In this document: positions 9,449 through 20,384 of the stretch, one piece after another
Numbering within the stretch: the first letter of the stretch is position 1
How the letters are laid out: each line of letters opens with the position of its first letter
Source of the DNA: Neoechinorhynchus agilis
Lineage: Eukaryota > Acanthocephala
Length of the DNA: 64,000 bases
Assembly (NCBI GenBank): GCA_051530055.1
Contig: CM121342.1
Span: forward strand, 2,666,001 to 2,730,000
Direction of reading: 5' to 3'
The notes under the pieces: generated by a model
Databases searched by the model: none
Told to the model about the DNA's origin: nothing
The model's input: only the letters and a program-made list of their open reading frames with translations
Translations under genes and position numbers: made by a program

Positions 9449-9925
9449 ATGAACTATTTAGCAAATAAAAGAGTGTTGAAGTTTATGTCCATATTCATCG
9501 TTTTTTACGGCGTGCAGCATTTAGGCGAAAATGACATTAATTCGGTGACGTATTTATGTAAGAAGTTTCGTTTTCTCATAAAAGCACGAGGACAAAACAC
9601 GAGTAGTATCTCCCTTGGTTACAGTACTAACACATTTAAAAACTTACAAGCAGTAAGTATTGGCGCGCAGCCAAAGCCCAATGACGACCAAAGATGTAAT
9701 TGCATCTCCGAGGGCACATTGAAAAAAGGAATGATAATTGGTGGAGCAGCTCGGCACTCTCTGCTCCAGGATCTCTCGAAGAAATTGAGAGCGGGAACCA
9801 GAGACTCAGGAGTAGGCGTATTCCTTCGACAAAATATCTCGCTAGCGGTACAACGGGGCAATGCTGCCAACGTGATGGCGACGGTCGAGGAAGGACAAAA
9901 GCTGGAATTCGGCGGGAGGTGGTGA
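9449..9925 (+). CDS. 158-codon open frame in dispersed repeat, unknown
   Basis: Open from ATG 9449 to the TGA at 9923-9925. The first 95 codons lie in repeat sequence that is interrupted by stops in the other copies. The last 60 codons (starting G-M-I-I-G-G-A-A-R-H) lie in the 240-bp insertion found only here. No domain is recognised. The composition of the insertion (Arg, Gly, Ala, Val, GC-richer than its surroundings) looks more protein-coding than the rest. It could be a fragment of a host exon captured by the repeat, or chance. There is no signal peptide and no membrane segment. Confidence 0.25.
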   Translation: MNYLANKRVLKFMSIFIVFYGVQHLGENDINSVTYLCKKFRFLIKARGQNTSSISLGYSTNTFKNLQAVSIGAQPKPNDDQRCNCISEGTLKKGMIIGGAARHSLLQDLSKKLRAGTRDSGVGVFLRQNISLAVQRGNAANVMATVEEGQKLEFGGRW

Positions 9926-10215
9926 GTGTGTTAATTGTCGAGAAATGAAGATTGATTGAATACATTTATCGTTATTGACAAAAAAAATCGGTGATATGCT
10001 TTTATTGAGTTGGAGGAAAACAATGAAATCATTAGGATCGAAATGCCGAGTTTTTCGGTTGGACGAAACCAAAGTTCGTTTTCAATTGGAAGGATTTTCG
10101 CTAGAGTTGTTTTTGGGTGTTTGTGTCTTAAAATTGATTCGATTTATTGATAAGCTATCCTTTATGCCTCCGCATTTGTTACTAGATTATAATCCATCGA
10201 TGTAGTCAGAAAGTC

Positions 10216-11185
10216 TTAAGGATCTTACAGATTTAAAATATTGAGCTTCATATAGCATTTAATCAAATTAATCGCCATTTCGGGAAATGCGAAACCCCCT
10301 CGGTGAAGATATCTATATGTGAGGTACCGGACTTTTAAGGGCTAACAAACTGATGATGAACAGCAGAACTTCTTTAATAAACTCATTAAAGAGGTACAGA
10401 TCTCTAAACAATGATTTTAATTTTGTGGATTGCGGAGATCCGAGCAAAAGAAAACCTTTTAGCGCCCAGACTCATACACATGAGTACCTAATATGCAGCA
10501 TTCACGAGCCACACTCACATTAGAGCACTCCCGGGAGCTGTACGGAAAAGGCGGGGTCACCGACGCACACTCTTAAGCTCTGTTTTTGGCGCTACCACCG
10601 AAGATTCGGAAGCTGAGAAGCAGCAGGAGCCTCAACAGTCAGATCCTTTTCTTCCAAGTGGGTGTGCCGGTTACACTCGCTGAAAAACACACTGCAAGTC
10701 GTTTGTCTTCAAAGGTGTCTTAAGTTATACGATTCATTCTAGAGAGAAATATTACTTTTGATCTCAAGTGGCGAGTCTGCATTAGTCTTCTTAGCGAATG
10801 GCGTTGATTTTGGTTAGCAAAAATTTATCGCCAAATCAGCTTTATATTTTTTCCGTGTCTAATCGATTTTCACAATTTTTTATCCGTCGGTGATTTCATA
10901 AAATCCTACCGTCTATTTTGACCCGAAACACAGAATTTCTTACTTCAATATCTTCAAGATGAACTGTGTTGCATCCTCATCGAATTTTTGGACTATCCGC
11001 AGTTAGATTTCTTAGTTAAATAATGCACATCATCATGGCACAAACGGATGTCATATAAGATCTTCAGGGCAACATGCGAGCATATTCAAAGTTTGTTAAA
11101 TCACTCAAATCACCATCATGCAAACAAGCGTCAATGTTGACGAACTGTATTTACTACCGATTGTTACTTTAAGCGTCGCAAAAAC
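10216..11185. other. intergenic, no supported gene
   Basis: No gene or known element is supported. At about 10575-10690 there is a GC-richer patch with an open frame (S-V-F-G-A-T-T-E-D-S-E-A-E-K then G-C-A-G-Y-T-R and a stop) that could be a relic exon. Confidence 0.4.
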
Positions 11186-11195
11186 ATATATATAA
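11186..11195 (+). promoter_or_regulatory. TATA-like box
   Basis: TATATATAAA, 44 bp upstream of the ATG at 11239 of the secreted-protein gene. The spacing fits a start site near 11220. Confidence 0.4.
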
Positions 11196-11238
11196 ATGTT
11201 GTTTGCTGCTATCCAGAGCTTGTGATAAAAGGTGGAAC

Positions 11239-12665
11239 ATGTCGTTCAAGACTTTCAAAATGCTCGCAATATCCACGATTATTTTTATTTGCTTCATATC
11301 TTCCACATCTCCGTCACTAAGATCAGGTTAGAAAGTAGACGTTATACTGATTTCTATCTTTGTATAGCCCGAGATTTGTACTTTATAAAGTATCCCAGCA
11401 AAGACTGGGGAACTTTACTAAATACAGGTAAGATTTTCTGTTATTTAATAGCAAAAATTTGATTTGCTCCTCGTTTAGAGACCGATAAAAGTAGTATCGC
11501 AAAGCTGATTGGCGTTACCATCGACGAGAAAGCCGATTCGGATATAGTTCGAAATGGCGACCTGAAAAAGCTTATTAATTATATAAATCAAGCAGACAAG
11601 AAGGATCCACAGATCGCAATCAACGGGCCATCAGCCCCCACCAATAAAATACCCGCTGGATCGCCATTATTACCTGTATCGACACCAAATGCAATGTCAG
11701 GACCGGCAAATTATCCGATCGCCTCGTCTGGTGAATCAGCACCTGGAATGGAATCGCGAGTGAGCATCGGATCTTCGCCAGAAACCGAAGCAATCGAAAT
11801 GAAAAACTCAACTGGCGATTCTACAGCTATGGCCAAACCAGTAATGAGTTCGGCGTCAACCAGTGCAGCGATTACAAACTCCCCGTCGTACGATTTCGGC
11901 CAAAATCCGTGGGGAAATAACTGGATGAATCAAAATTATCATTCAGGATGGAATCGCAGGTACAAGGGATATGGAACCCAAACATTGGCATCAGAAGCAA
12001 GCAAAGCAGCGATACCCTCTCCACAAAACACAAAGAAGATCGACACAGAGGTCAACATAACTGAGATTTCTGCTCAGCCGAAGAATGAAGAAATGGATGA
12101 TAAATCGATAATCAAAGACGCCGAAAGTTTGGATATCGATTCAATGAAGACGAACTCGCCAGAGCTTACAGAAACGACAACCACAGAATCTTTAAGAACA
12201 ACTGATCTACCAATCGATAAAATAAAAATTAACATTGATACTTCTAGGACGCAAACTACCTTGTTCCCTCAGCAGCAACAACAACAGCCCGTTCAAATCA
12301 TACAGTACTTCTTCCAACAACCTTTTGCTCCACCCGGAAACAGTTTACCTTCTGCCGTTCTCCCTGTAGATCTGCCTTTTTGTTAGTGTCTTAAAATTGC
12401 TGGAACCGAAGACAATTACGAATCTTTAGATCGTCCAGCAAACATGGATACCGACAAGCTTATTGAAAATGAAGCTTCTATAGATAAAGAAAATACTCGT
12501 TTGGAGTTGGATGAGTTGAAAGGTGAGTTTCATGGCGAACAACAAATCCAATGACTTAATTATCCTGTACTGAATTTAGCCATGATTTTAAGTCTAAAAG
12601 AGGAATTAAAAGCGTCAAGTAAGAATGTTGATTTTCTTAGGAACCACGAACTGATCAATTTTTAG
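11239..12665 (+). CDS. secreted low-complexity protein, five-exon gene
   Basis: Proposed exons 11239-11326, 11368-11427, 11479 to about 12290, 12387-12522 and 12580-12665. The first two introns (41 and 51 nt) and the last (57 nt) have GT-AG ends and matching phases. The ATG at 11239 is chosen because it gives a clear signal peptide: basic M-S-F-K-T-F-K-M, a hydrophobic L-A-I-S-T-I-I-F-I-C-F-I core, then S-S-T-S. The mature part is Ser/Pro/Thr-rich with a Trp/Asn/Gly patch (N-P-W-G-N-N-W), an acidic middle and a run of six Gln. The C-terminal exons are charged and helical (E-N-T-R-L-E-L-D-E-L-K). The intron between 12290 and 12386 is uncertain: the acceptor TTTTTGTTAG is good but the phase-0 donor is weak. 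No family recognised. AATAAA follows at 12721. Confidence 0.6.
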
Positions 12666-12720
12666 CGAAAACCGATTTCAATGTGTTCGAATATTGAAGT
12701 TTTTGCAATGATGTAGAACG

Positions 12721-12726
12721 AATAAA
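12721..12726 (+). terminator. polyadenylation signal AATAAA
   Basis: Canonical AATAAA 56 bp after the stop codon of the secreted-protein gene. Confidence 0.5.
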
Positions 12727-12965
12727 AAGTTCTCAATTATTCTTGAACTGCACAACAGCAAAACAATCGTCGTTCCCAGCATGAAACAATAGCAAAAATG
12801 CGGCTAATTTTACATCGAACGCGAAATGATAATTAAAATTTTCAGAAACGAAAAATAAAATTTATTGGTGCAATGTCAAATCAAGATGCAGTCCCTGAAA
12901 AATATTTTTCACCTATGGATATTTAGAGATGAATCGAACTGTTAAGAGGATTCGCGACTTGGTGG

Positions 12966-13740
12966 ACTTTTCTTTGGAATAAATCATGTAAGCCGATTGT
13001 AACGTTCTAAAAATAATCCCAAGGGTCGCGCGACATCAGGCCGCAAAGAGATTCACTTTTCTATTGATCGGGCGTGCCCAGGAGCGTAACCATTGCCGAA
13101 AATCATATCGGTCGCTTGCTGGACGCGTTTCTTCGAAGCTCGCAGACGGAGATGTCAGAGGAGCAGTTCGTCTTTTATCATCAATTGACAGACTCGCCAA
13201 AGATAACGACGAAACTTTACGAACTCTTCGCTCCAAACGTCCGAGTGACGGCTGTCGGCAGTATTTCGAAGAATCCTCGTCTTTCGATACAATCCCAAAT
13301 TTTTTATCATATAAATCAGAAGTGAAAATGGCAACCTCCTCGTTTGGCAACCAATTTCAGGGGAAAGAAGATTCCGAAAGCAATTGAACTACTTTTCCGC
13401 GCATCGCTGTGTGCGTCACGAAAACGGGAGATGATATTCGTCCCATTAACATTGGAACAACAATTCGCTGCTTAGCAGCAAAAATTTGAAATAGAAAAAT
13501 CGCAGAAAACAATAGGTAAGCAGCTTCGTTGCGCAGAGGCGATCGTTCATTCACTTCGACTCAAATCTGTGCGTTATGCTGAAATGTGATTTCAAAAACG
13601 TGTTCAATACAGTTCATCGTGCAGATTCGCACGAAGTGGTTAGAGATTACACGTTCGATGGAGATTTTGTGGAGGCTTTTAGCCTTTGGTGTGAAGATTC
13701 CGGTAGCGAGCTTCGCCACTTTAGAAAAGATAAGCTTTCC
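12966..13740 (+). mobile_element. retrotransposon copy C, internally deleted
   Basis: Starts with the same 5' leader as the element at 2677, then jumps straight to coding sequence (D-G-D-V-R-G-A-V-R-L-L-S-S at about 13150). It continues with R-Y/Q-Y-F-E-E-S-S-S-F and short relics of G-A-E-A (13540), C-D-F-K-N (13580) and the later D-G-D-F-V-E-A-F segment (13660). It lacks the catalytic core and the 3' end. Several frameshifts. Confidence 0.7.
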
Positions 13741-13779
13741 GATTTTTAACATTTTTATGGGTTAGATATTTTATTATTC

Positions 13780-14205
13780 CATACGCGGCCGAGAGGACAC
13801 ACAGTCCACCGATTTTGGTCTTTTAAGCGCGAGTTTGCGCACAGTGCCCCAAAACCGCACGGTTATAAGTTTGTGCATCCCTCTGGATTCTCAGATATCT
13901 CCAGGAGGCGAGACTCATCAGTGAGTTTGTTAAAAAACCGCCCTGGAGGTGTCTGTTATGACCAGCAAAATTCTTTGATTCCGAATATGCACTTGTTTCC
14001 CTGATTTAGATTTTAAAAAAAATTAATTTAAATTCGTCGAATTTTTTGATATTTAATAATGTGCACAATTGCACAAATTAATTATAAATTCGGCAGGATT
14101 AAGTCGCTGTTTAATCGTACCTGCAACTATTGCCAACTGCGATCATGAATGGATAACTAAGACTGAATGCTGATTATTACAATCATAAAGTCAAAGATTC
14201 TGCAC
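13780..14205. repeat. dispersed repeat, inverted relative to 20208-20460
   Basis: 13930-14205 is the reverse complement of 20208-20460 (shared GTGCACAATTGCAC, ATTCGGCAGGATTAAGTCGC and GCGATCATGAATG blocks). 13790-13915 matches the exon-like segment at 8824-8935. So at least two repeat pieces abut here. Confidence 0.65.
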
Positions 14206-14629
14206 AGGGCCCCCAGCAATCCTTATTCAACGATTTCCCGAACGTCACCGCTTAGTCTTATTCTTAAAAATCTTTGCCCAAATCCATGATTCCGTACATT
14301 TATTATATTAAAGGTAAATAATAACGTCTGTGTAAAGTCTGATCCAAATTTTTATTCAATTGGTACGAAATATCACTTTGATGCTTTTGGTGCACGCCAC
14401 GAAAACATATTCTAATTTGCTAGCATTTCACGAAAATAAAGGCCTTAAATGAGACCACGAATTTATAGTCAAATGTTGCAATGCACCTCACGCACAAAAA
14501 CCATTTATTATCGAAACTGAAGAAATAAAAGCAATAATTTCAACGTCCCCCGCAACAACGTCCGCCGCGCCGCCTCGCTGCGCTCGCTGGCGAGGGGTAC
14601 CCCACGCGCCTTTCGAAAACGTTCCTGCA
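14206..14629. other. spacer without gene
   Basis: No gene seen. 14425-14490 resembles 8385-8450 (TTTCACGAAAATAAAG and nearby), the upstream part of the Maelstrom-bearing repeat. 14540-14600 is a GC-rich patch that is partly repeated at 14720-14760. Confidence 0.4.
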
Positions 14630-15532
14630 ATGGTAAACAGAGGAACACCGGAAAGATTGCATTCCGATAGTTCAAACCTCAATGCGAGTGCGGCCTCTAT
14701 CGAGGGAGGCAGTTTGCATGCCGCAACAACGTCCGCCGCGCCGGCTGTTTCGCTCGCTGTCGAGGGGGTGCCCAGTCTCCAATGCAAATCCGTCAAATGC
14801 AGTGTTTGTCTTCGTGTCTTCAAACCGACTCTCAGTGGTCTCGTCCGCTCCCACGGTCAACATGGTTCGCGTTGCCCTGGATCCAGAAAACCTCCAACTC
14901 AGCCTGCTTCTCCGTCTTCATCCAATCCATCCAATTTAACCGAACTCACAACTGTGATTACAGACACGAATGTCCCACCGCCAGCACTGATCGAGATGCT
15001 TTCACACGGTACCCGCATGATTAGACGAATCCCGCGAGGCACCAGGTCCTCCGTAGCTTCCAAATTAGCATGCCTGATCGAGCGTATCATACGTGATCCA
15101 ACCGTACCATCTGACTGGTTCAACCTCCTCGCGTTTCCCAAAGCCGTCTTACGTGTTCCCACACAAACTGCTGAAGCCAACGAGAATCAATCGCTCAGTC
15201 AAAAGATTCGCAACAGGTCCGACGCTTTCGAGTCCTTTGAACAAGCCGATCATGTTGGATGGCAGGACCATCGCCCTAATGCTCCTCACGACTCGGACTC
15301 TCAACTCCGCGCGAAATGCTCCGAGAAGCTGGAGGACGATGATCGTGTGCCGTTCGACGTGGAAGCGGAACGGACTGCCTACTTGCGCCGAACAACGACA
15401 TCCTGGACTTTAAAATTGAAGCACCCTCCACGCAGACGGAGTTGTTTCAAGCCAAATTATGATCCGTCGTTCACAGAGTCCGACCGCGATCCCTCATACC
15501 CATTACAGTCTCCACCGTCACTTACGCTCTGA
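14630..15532 (+). pseudogene. retrotransposon N-terminal region with C2HC finger
   Basis: ATG 14630 to the stop at 15530-15532, 300 codons with no interruption. The N-terminus is Ser/Ala/Thr-rich, the zinc finger (nucleic-acid binding in related elements) lies at residues 57-85, then comes a Pro/Ser linker and an Arg-rich block at residues 125-185 that precedes RT in related elements. The frame is lost before the RT core, so no full protein can be made from this copy. Confidence 0.65.
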
Positions 15533-16245
15533 TATCCTTTCCGCCATCGTCAGCTGGAGGGCATGATGGTTTGAGCCCTTGACACTTACGGGATTTGACC
15601 TGCTTCTCTTCTGGAGCTCAAGGTACGCGATTGCTGAACGCAATCACCTAGCTCATACGCATAATCATTCGTGGTTTCGTACATCCTCCAGTCGCAAGTC
15701 TACTCTGCGGTGCCAAGCTGATCGCTTTCATCAAAAAAAGGTGGAGGGGTTCGTCGCATTGTCGTGGGTTGTACCTTCCGTAGGTTGGCATCAAAAGTCG
15801 CGTGTCAGTTCGCCACCGATCGATTGATCGATCAACTTTTGCCGATATAATTAGGAGTCGGAGTTCCTGCTGGAGCCGAGGCGGCCGTACACTCAGCACG
15901 AGCGTATAGTCGAAATGGTATCAATAAGGGAACGGCTGTGGTCAAGCTTGACATGGAGAACGCGTTCAATTCAATATGCCGCACCGCGATGACAGAGGTT
16001 GTCCACCAGCACCTACCAGAAATCTACCAATACGTGTCCTTGTGCTACGACCAGTCCAGCATGCTGCTGTTCGGCGAGTTCTAGGTCCAATCAGCAGAGG
16101 GTGTTCAACAGGGTGATCCTTTAGGTCCTCTGCTGTTCGCATTGATGATCAATCATCTTGTCCACAGCGCTTCGTCAGAATTTTCGATCTGGTACCTCTA
16201 CGACGATTGCATTGGAGGGGAGATCGTTTGGAACGAAGAGTTCGT
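14630..16245 (+). mobile_element. non-LTR retrotransposon, second subfamily (copy G)
   Basis: 14630-15532 is an open 300-codon N-terminal part with a Cys2-His-Cys finger (C-S-V-C...H-G-Q-H-G-S-R-C, about 14810-14880) and a conserved R-I-P-R-G-T-R-S-S-V...L-L-A-F-P-K-A-V-L block typical of this RT family. Broken RT follows: G-V-P-A-G-A-E-A near 15860, K-L-D-M-E-N-A-F-N near 15945, G-V-Q-Q-G-D-P-L-G-P near 16100 and W-Y-L-Y-D-D near 16191. The last has one extra Tyr inside the catalytic box. The 3' third is missing: the element ends where a dispersed repeat starts. It has higher GC than its neighbours. Confidence 0.75.
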
Positions 16246-16279
16246 AAAGTTTTTTCGTTATCTTTACGCTCTTTAAACA

Positions 16280-16400
16280 CATTTCAATTTACAAAATCAA
16301 TAAATTTAAATTTAAAAAATTGAATCGCGACAAAAAGTACATATTTGGAATCAAAGAATTTGTCTGGTCATAACAAACACCTTCAGGACGTTTTTGAACA
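16280..16400 (+). repeat. single unit of the 125-bp AT-rich repeat
   Basis: Matches the units at 20385-20880: a CGACAAAAAGTACATATTT-like block, then GGTCATAACAAACACCTTC and GACGTTTTT. Confidence 0.55.
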
Positions 16401-17233
16401 AGGAAATACGAGCGGACATATTCTTAACCCGAGCTAAAAGGACGCAACAAATAAATAGAATTATTACACAAACTTTTTTAGATGATTGATGAGGCGAGGT
16501 TTCCTCTTTCGAAATATTTAATAATAATAAAGGAATCTTTAACCGAGATCATGTTCACCGCCATTAAATGTTGATGCTTATAGTTTTCTACGACAAAAAT
16601 TCCTATAAAGTGAACATCTTAAAAATTTGGACCAATTCGATAAAAGTCCTTCGAATTTAGAAATAAAACTCTAAGCTACTTCATCGTAGTCTCATTAGGA
16701 AAAAATGCCATTAATTCGGTCACGAACTTACCTAGGAAGTTTCGTTTTCTCATAAAAGAACGAGGATACAACACGAGTATTTCAGCTGAAAGTCACACGA
16801 ACTCACGTATTAAAAACTTACAAACAGTAAGTATTGGCGATTAGATAAAGCCCAATGACGACCGAAGATGCGATTGCATCTCAGAGGGCAGATTGAAAAA
16901 AGGAATGATAATCGATGGAAAAGTTTTAGAGTTGGAGGAGTTTATCGTTGTTAAATTCGAAAACAATGAAATCATTCAGATCGAAATGCCTGTTTTTTTT
17001 CGGTTGGACGAAACCAAAGTGCACCAAGGGAATCGTTTTTAATTGGAATGGTTTTCGTTAGATTTGGCTTTGGGCGTTTGTGTTTTAAAATTGATTCGAT
17101 TTATTGATAAGCTGCGGACTGAAGTTAAATAGAAGCCATCCCTTATGACTCCGCATTTGTTACTAAATTAGATGTTGTCAATGAAAATCCATTAGTGCCA
17201 CAAAAAAAGTCTTAAAATGATTCTAATCTTACT

Positions 17234-17446
17234 GTGGATGAGTATGATATTGTGACTGGGATAAAAGGTAACGATAGGAAAAAAGAAAATGATCCAGCTG
17301 AAGCTACGGTCGAACAAAAAGTCCAAGCAACACCTGAACGAGTAGAAACAAGAGCAAAAGGAAGAACTCTATCAAAATCAATCAATCCTTCGATTCATTT
17401 CGGTAATGATACTCCTCCACCTCGGCCATCACCCCCGTTGTTCTGA
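17234..17446 (+). other. coding-like stretch in duplicated repeat, unknown
   Basis: Open for 70 codons; acidic and basic residues, then a proline-rich end. Upstream sequence in the same frame (I-E-A-I-P-Y-D-S-A-F-V-T-K-L-D) is separated by one TAA, so the original frame was longer. In copy 1 a one-base change alters the frame near 6370. No family recognised. Confidence 0.25.
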
Positions 17447-18359
17447 ATTCGACCCTTCGCATCATGCACAATTCCATCGAGGATAGAAATCACACCTGCC
17501 GGAAGCCCCCGCCGCTGATGCACACAACCGCCACCAAATCCTTCGAACCGGTCAACTCCTTTTCCCCGACATTCACTCCACTATTCCTCCCCCATTAACA
17601 GTTATGCGCCGTCCACCCAAAAATTCCTTTGACCCGAGACCACGTCTCCTCAAAGTAACTTTTATTTCACCATTCGTAGCCTCCCTCTTTCTTAACAGGA
17701 GATACAAACTCCTCAATTTTCTTTTCGTATCTATTCACATAAGAACGCATCACAAAATCTTTCCACCGACCCTCCAAACTGAACAAAGATCTCATCTTCC
17801 CGCTGTAACCCTTCACTCTTAGCAAAAAACCCACGAGCATCTCCCCCATCCCAAAAAATTTAATCCAATTAATTGCCATGGCGGATCGGGGGTCACTCTT
17901 ATTTTTTGCTGCTGTACAGTGGTACTTAGTTGCACATACTGATAATTGTTCATATAATCTATTTTTTGGATTATTTTTAATAAAGCTGTGAACAAGAATG
18001 TCGTTTATTTCGTATAATCATCTTTTAATATGCACTTTGCTATTATCCAACCAAAAATCTTGTGTTTTGACCTCACAATCAAAAGAGTACGATATAATGC
18101 TTTAAAATGAAAACGATCGAAACATTAATGTATACAATCGATAGAAAATCCTTCGGGATAATCAAAGTATACTTTTGGTGAAAATAATCCCGGTCCAGTT
18201 GATAAAACTTACAAACAATGAATGATGAGGCGAGGTTACCTTGTGAAATATTTCCAATAAATCAAATATTTGAGGAAAAACGTTCAATAACAATACACGT
18301 GTCCAAAAAAAGGTTAATGTATTATTTGTAAGTTTGCAAACAACAAACTACATTAACCT

Positions 18360-19309
18360 TTAAACATATATTTGTTGTTGTGGTTGCTTTGTGTACACGT
18401 GCCAGCGCCCCTCAAAATCGAGGATAGCTTCATAGTCCTCGGTGATGTATCGGTTATCTTCCAAGGTGTGAACAATATATTATCAGCGTTTTTAAGGGCA
18501 CTCTCGGTACTGTTTTAAAATCAGGAGGTTCACCTTGATGAACTCGACCCTCAAATGAACCAACATAATTTTCGTAGTTTCCTGTTCCTTTCAATTCTCT
18601 AAGCTCGCTCATATCAGCTGGAATGTGATGGACCTCTTCGGACTCTTTTGTGTCCGCTAAACATCCAGTCGGAATCTTACCCGGATCTATAATTGAACAC
18701 TCGTATTTGCCTTTTGAACCAATTTTGCACAATGCAAACTCGGCAGCTACATATTTACCCGTATAATATTGGACTTTTGCGCTATGTAGTATTGTAATTA
18801 ATTGCGCATGGTTTTCATATTATTCAGAGGCAATACTGAGGAATTTGATCAATCCGACACTCAGCTTTATTCGCTGCCTCGATTGGTCTCGACCAACAAC
18901 TATAAAAAAGGAAGAACGGTGCATTTGTGTTAATTATTTTTTGTGGATGTTTGAGGCTGTGTAATAAAAAATAGATACAAAATCAAAAACAAATCAATAT
19001 CATTGCCGTCCATTATACAATCAATAAGACTCTCACATATGTTCGCATTCATCTCTTGAAGACTTATTGCCTGATCTACAAAATCAATTGCTTGTTCTAT
19101 TTGTTGACCCATAAAATTGATATCTGGGTTTCAACGATGGTTCTCCTCGCGCCACTTATTCGCTTTCGCTTCGTATTTCGCTCGTTCTTCGACACTAAGA
19201 CTCTAAATTGTCCTCATGAACAATCGATGGCTTCCTTTATTGTCATATCACAACCAATACCCCGACGGTAGTCCAAAGCATAAAAATATAGAGTTGATCT
19301 TTTGGGCAT
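18360..19309 (-). pseudogene. Maelstrom-like (HMG box + MAEL domain), copy 2
   Basis: Minus strand. ATG at 19309 opens the HMG-box-like segment. A one-base deletion near 19204 shifts the frame before the V-E-E-R-A-K-Y part. The linker (M-G-Q-Q-I-E-Q-A) lies at 19112-18930. The MAEL part is cleaner than in copy 1: Y-V-A-A-E-F-A-L-C-K, C-S-I-I-D-P-G-K-I-P, E-V-H-H-I-P-A-D and I-I-Y-C-S-H-L are in one frame from about 18835 to 18475. There an extra G shifts it; beyond, D-N-R-Y-I-T-E-D-Y-E-A and W-H-V-Y-T-K-Q-P reach the TAA at 18360. The acidic and His/Cys residues expected of the MAEL fold (E in A-E-F, H in H-H-I-P, C in Y-C-S-H) are present. Confidence 0.65.
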
Positions 19310-19759
19310 TTTTCAATTATTGTTTTTTAGGAAACTTTTCACGAAAATAAAGTTTTTAAAGAGAACACGGATTTTTAATTTAAAGTTGAAACGCATTCGG
19401 TAAGGAACGTTCTTTTTTGGTCAGTAAAGAACGAGAACATTGACGACTAAAAGAAACTTGATTTCCGCCAGGTTCTATGCCAATCCCATCGATGGGAGAG
19501 TTTAACTTTTCTCCTTTCTTAAAAAGACAAATAATGTCATCCCCGACAACTGCCCGTACAGCAGCGATCTTTTATTGAATCGAATCCCACATTCTGATAA
19601 GTACAAAAATGTTCTTAATCTTTTAAGAAGCAAAATCCCACCTTCAGTAAAACTCAATTGAAATCTGAGTTATAAAATGAAACGTTTTATATTTGAAAGA
19701 GGAACCATGCAACCTTACGTCCTCTGCAATTTATCACCAATCGACAATGTTCGAATTCC

Positions 19760-20175
19760 AACTCTAAAACTTTTCCATCGATTATCATTCCTTTTTTCAA
19801 TCTGCCCTCTGAGATGCAATCGCATCCTCGGTCGTCATTGGGCTTTGGCTAATCGCCAATACTTACTGTTTGTAAGTTTTTAATACGTGAGTTCGTCTGG
19901 CTTTGTTCAAGAATGCTCGTGTTGTGTCCTCGTTCTTTTGTGAGAAAACGAAACTTCCTAGATGAATACGTCACCCCTATTGAGACTTACGGTGAAATAG
20001 CTTAGGATTTTCTAAATTCGAAGGACGTTTATCGAAATTTTCCTAATTTTCAGATGTTTACTTTATAAGAATTTTCGCCTAAATGCTGCACACCGTAAAA
20101 AACGATGAATGTGGACATAAACTTCGAATTTTTTCAATATCTTATTTTTTCTGAGCACGTTCCGCTTTTCTGAGC
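19760..20175 (-). repeat. inverted partial copy of the dispersed family
   Basis: Reverse complement of the 5560-5960 and 9480-9740 part of the dispersed family, including the blocks around GATGCAATCGCATC and CAATACTTACTGTTTGTAAG. It has no intact frame. Confidence 0.65.
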
Positions 20176-20384
20176 AAAAGTTATTTTATTGAGTATAACA
20201 GATTCATATCTTTGACTTTATGATTGTAATAATCAACATTCAGCCATAGTCATTCATTCATGATCGCAGTTGGCAATAGTTGCAGGTGCGATTAAACAGC
20301 GACTTAATCCTGCCGAATTTATAATTAATTGGTGCAATTGTGCACATTATTAAATATTAAAAAATTCGACAAATTTAAAATAAA

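Larger units (their letters stand above)
9190..10215 (+). repeat. third, diverged copy of the dispersed family, with insertion
   Basis: Blocks at 9415-9740 and 9975-10200 match 5265-5370, 5780-5960 and 5960-6230 of the 3.2-kb duplication in order. About 240 bp at 9745-9985 is absent from the other copies. A well-preserved hammerhead-like motif lies at 9278-9320. Confidence 0.65.
16412..19652. repeat. 3.2-kb segmental duplication, copy 2
   Basis: Direct repeat of 5464-8700. A plus-strand open stretch at 17234-17446 (V-D-E-Y-D-I-V-T-G then P-P-P-R-P-S-P-P) is longer here than in copy 1 because of a small indel. The stretch 17887-17966 is unrelated to the corresponding part of copy 1. Each copy is intact at places where the other is broken. 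Confidence 0.9.

Noticed and set aside
9619-9965. Minus-strand open frames over 9619-9965
   Set aside because: They are antisense to the repeat frame at 9449-9925 and have no domain, start context or splice sites.
12367-12386. Intron 12367-12386 in the secreted-protein gene
   Set aside because: Twenty bases is too short; a longer intron from about 12291 is more likely though its donor is weak.
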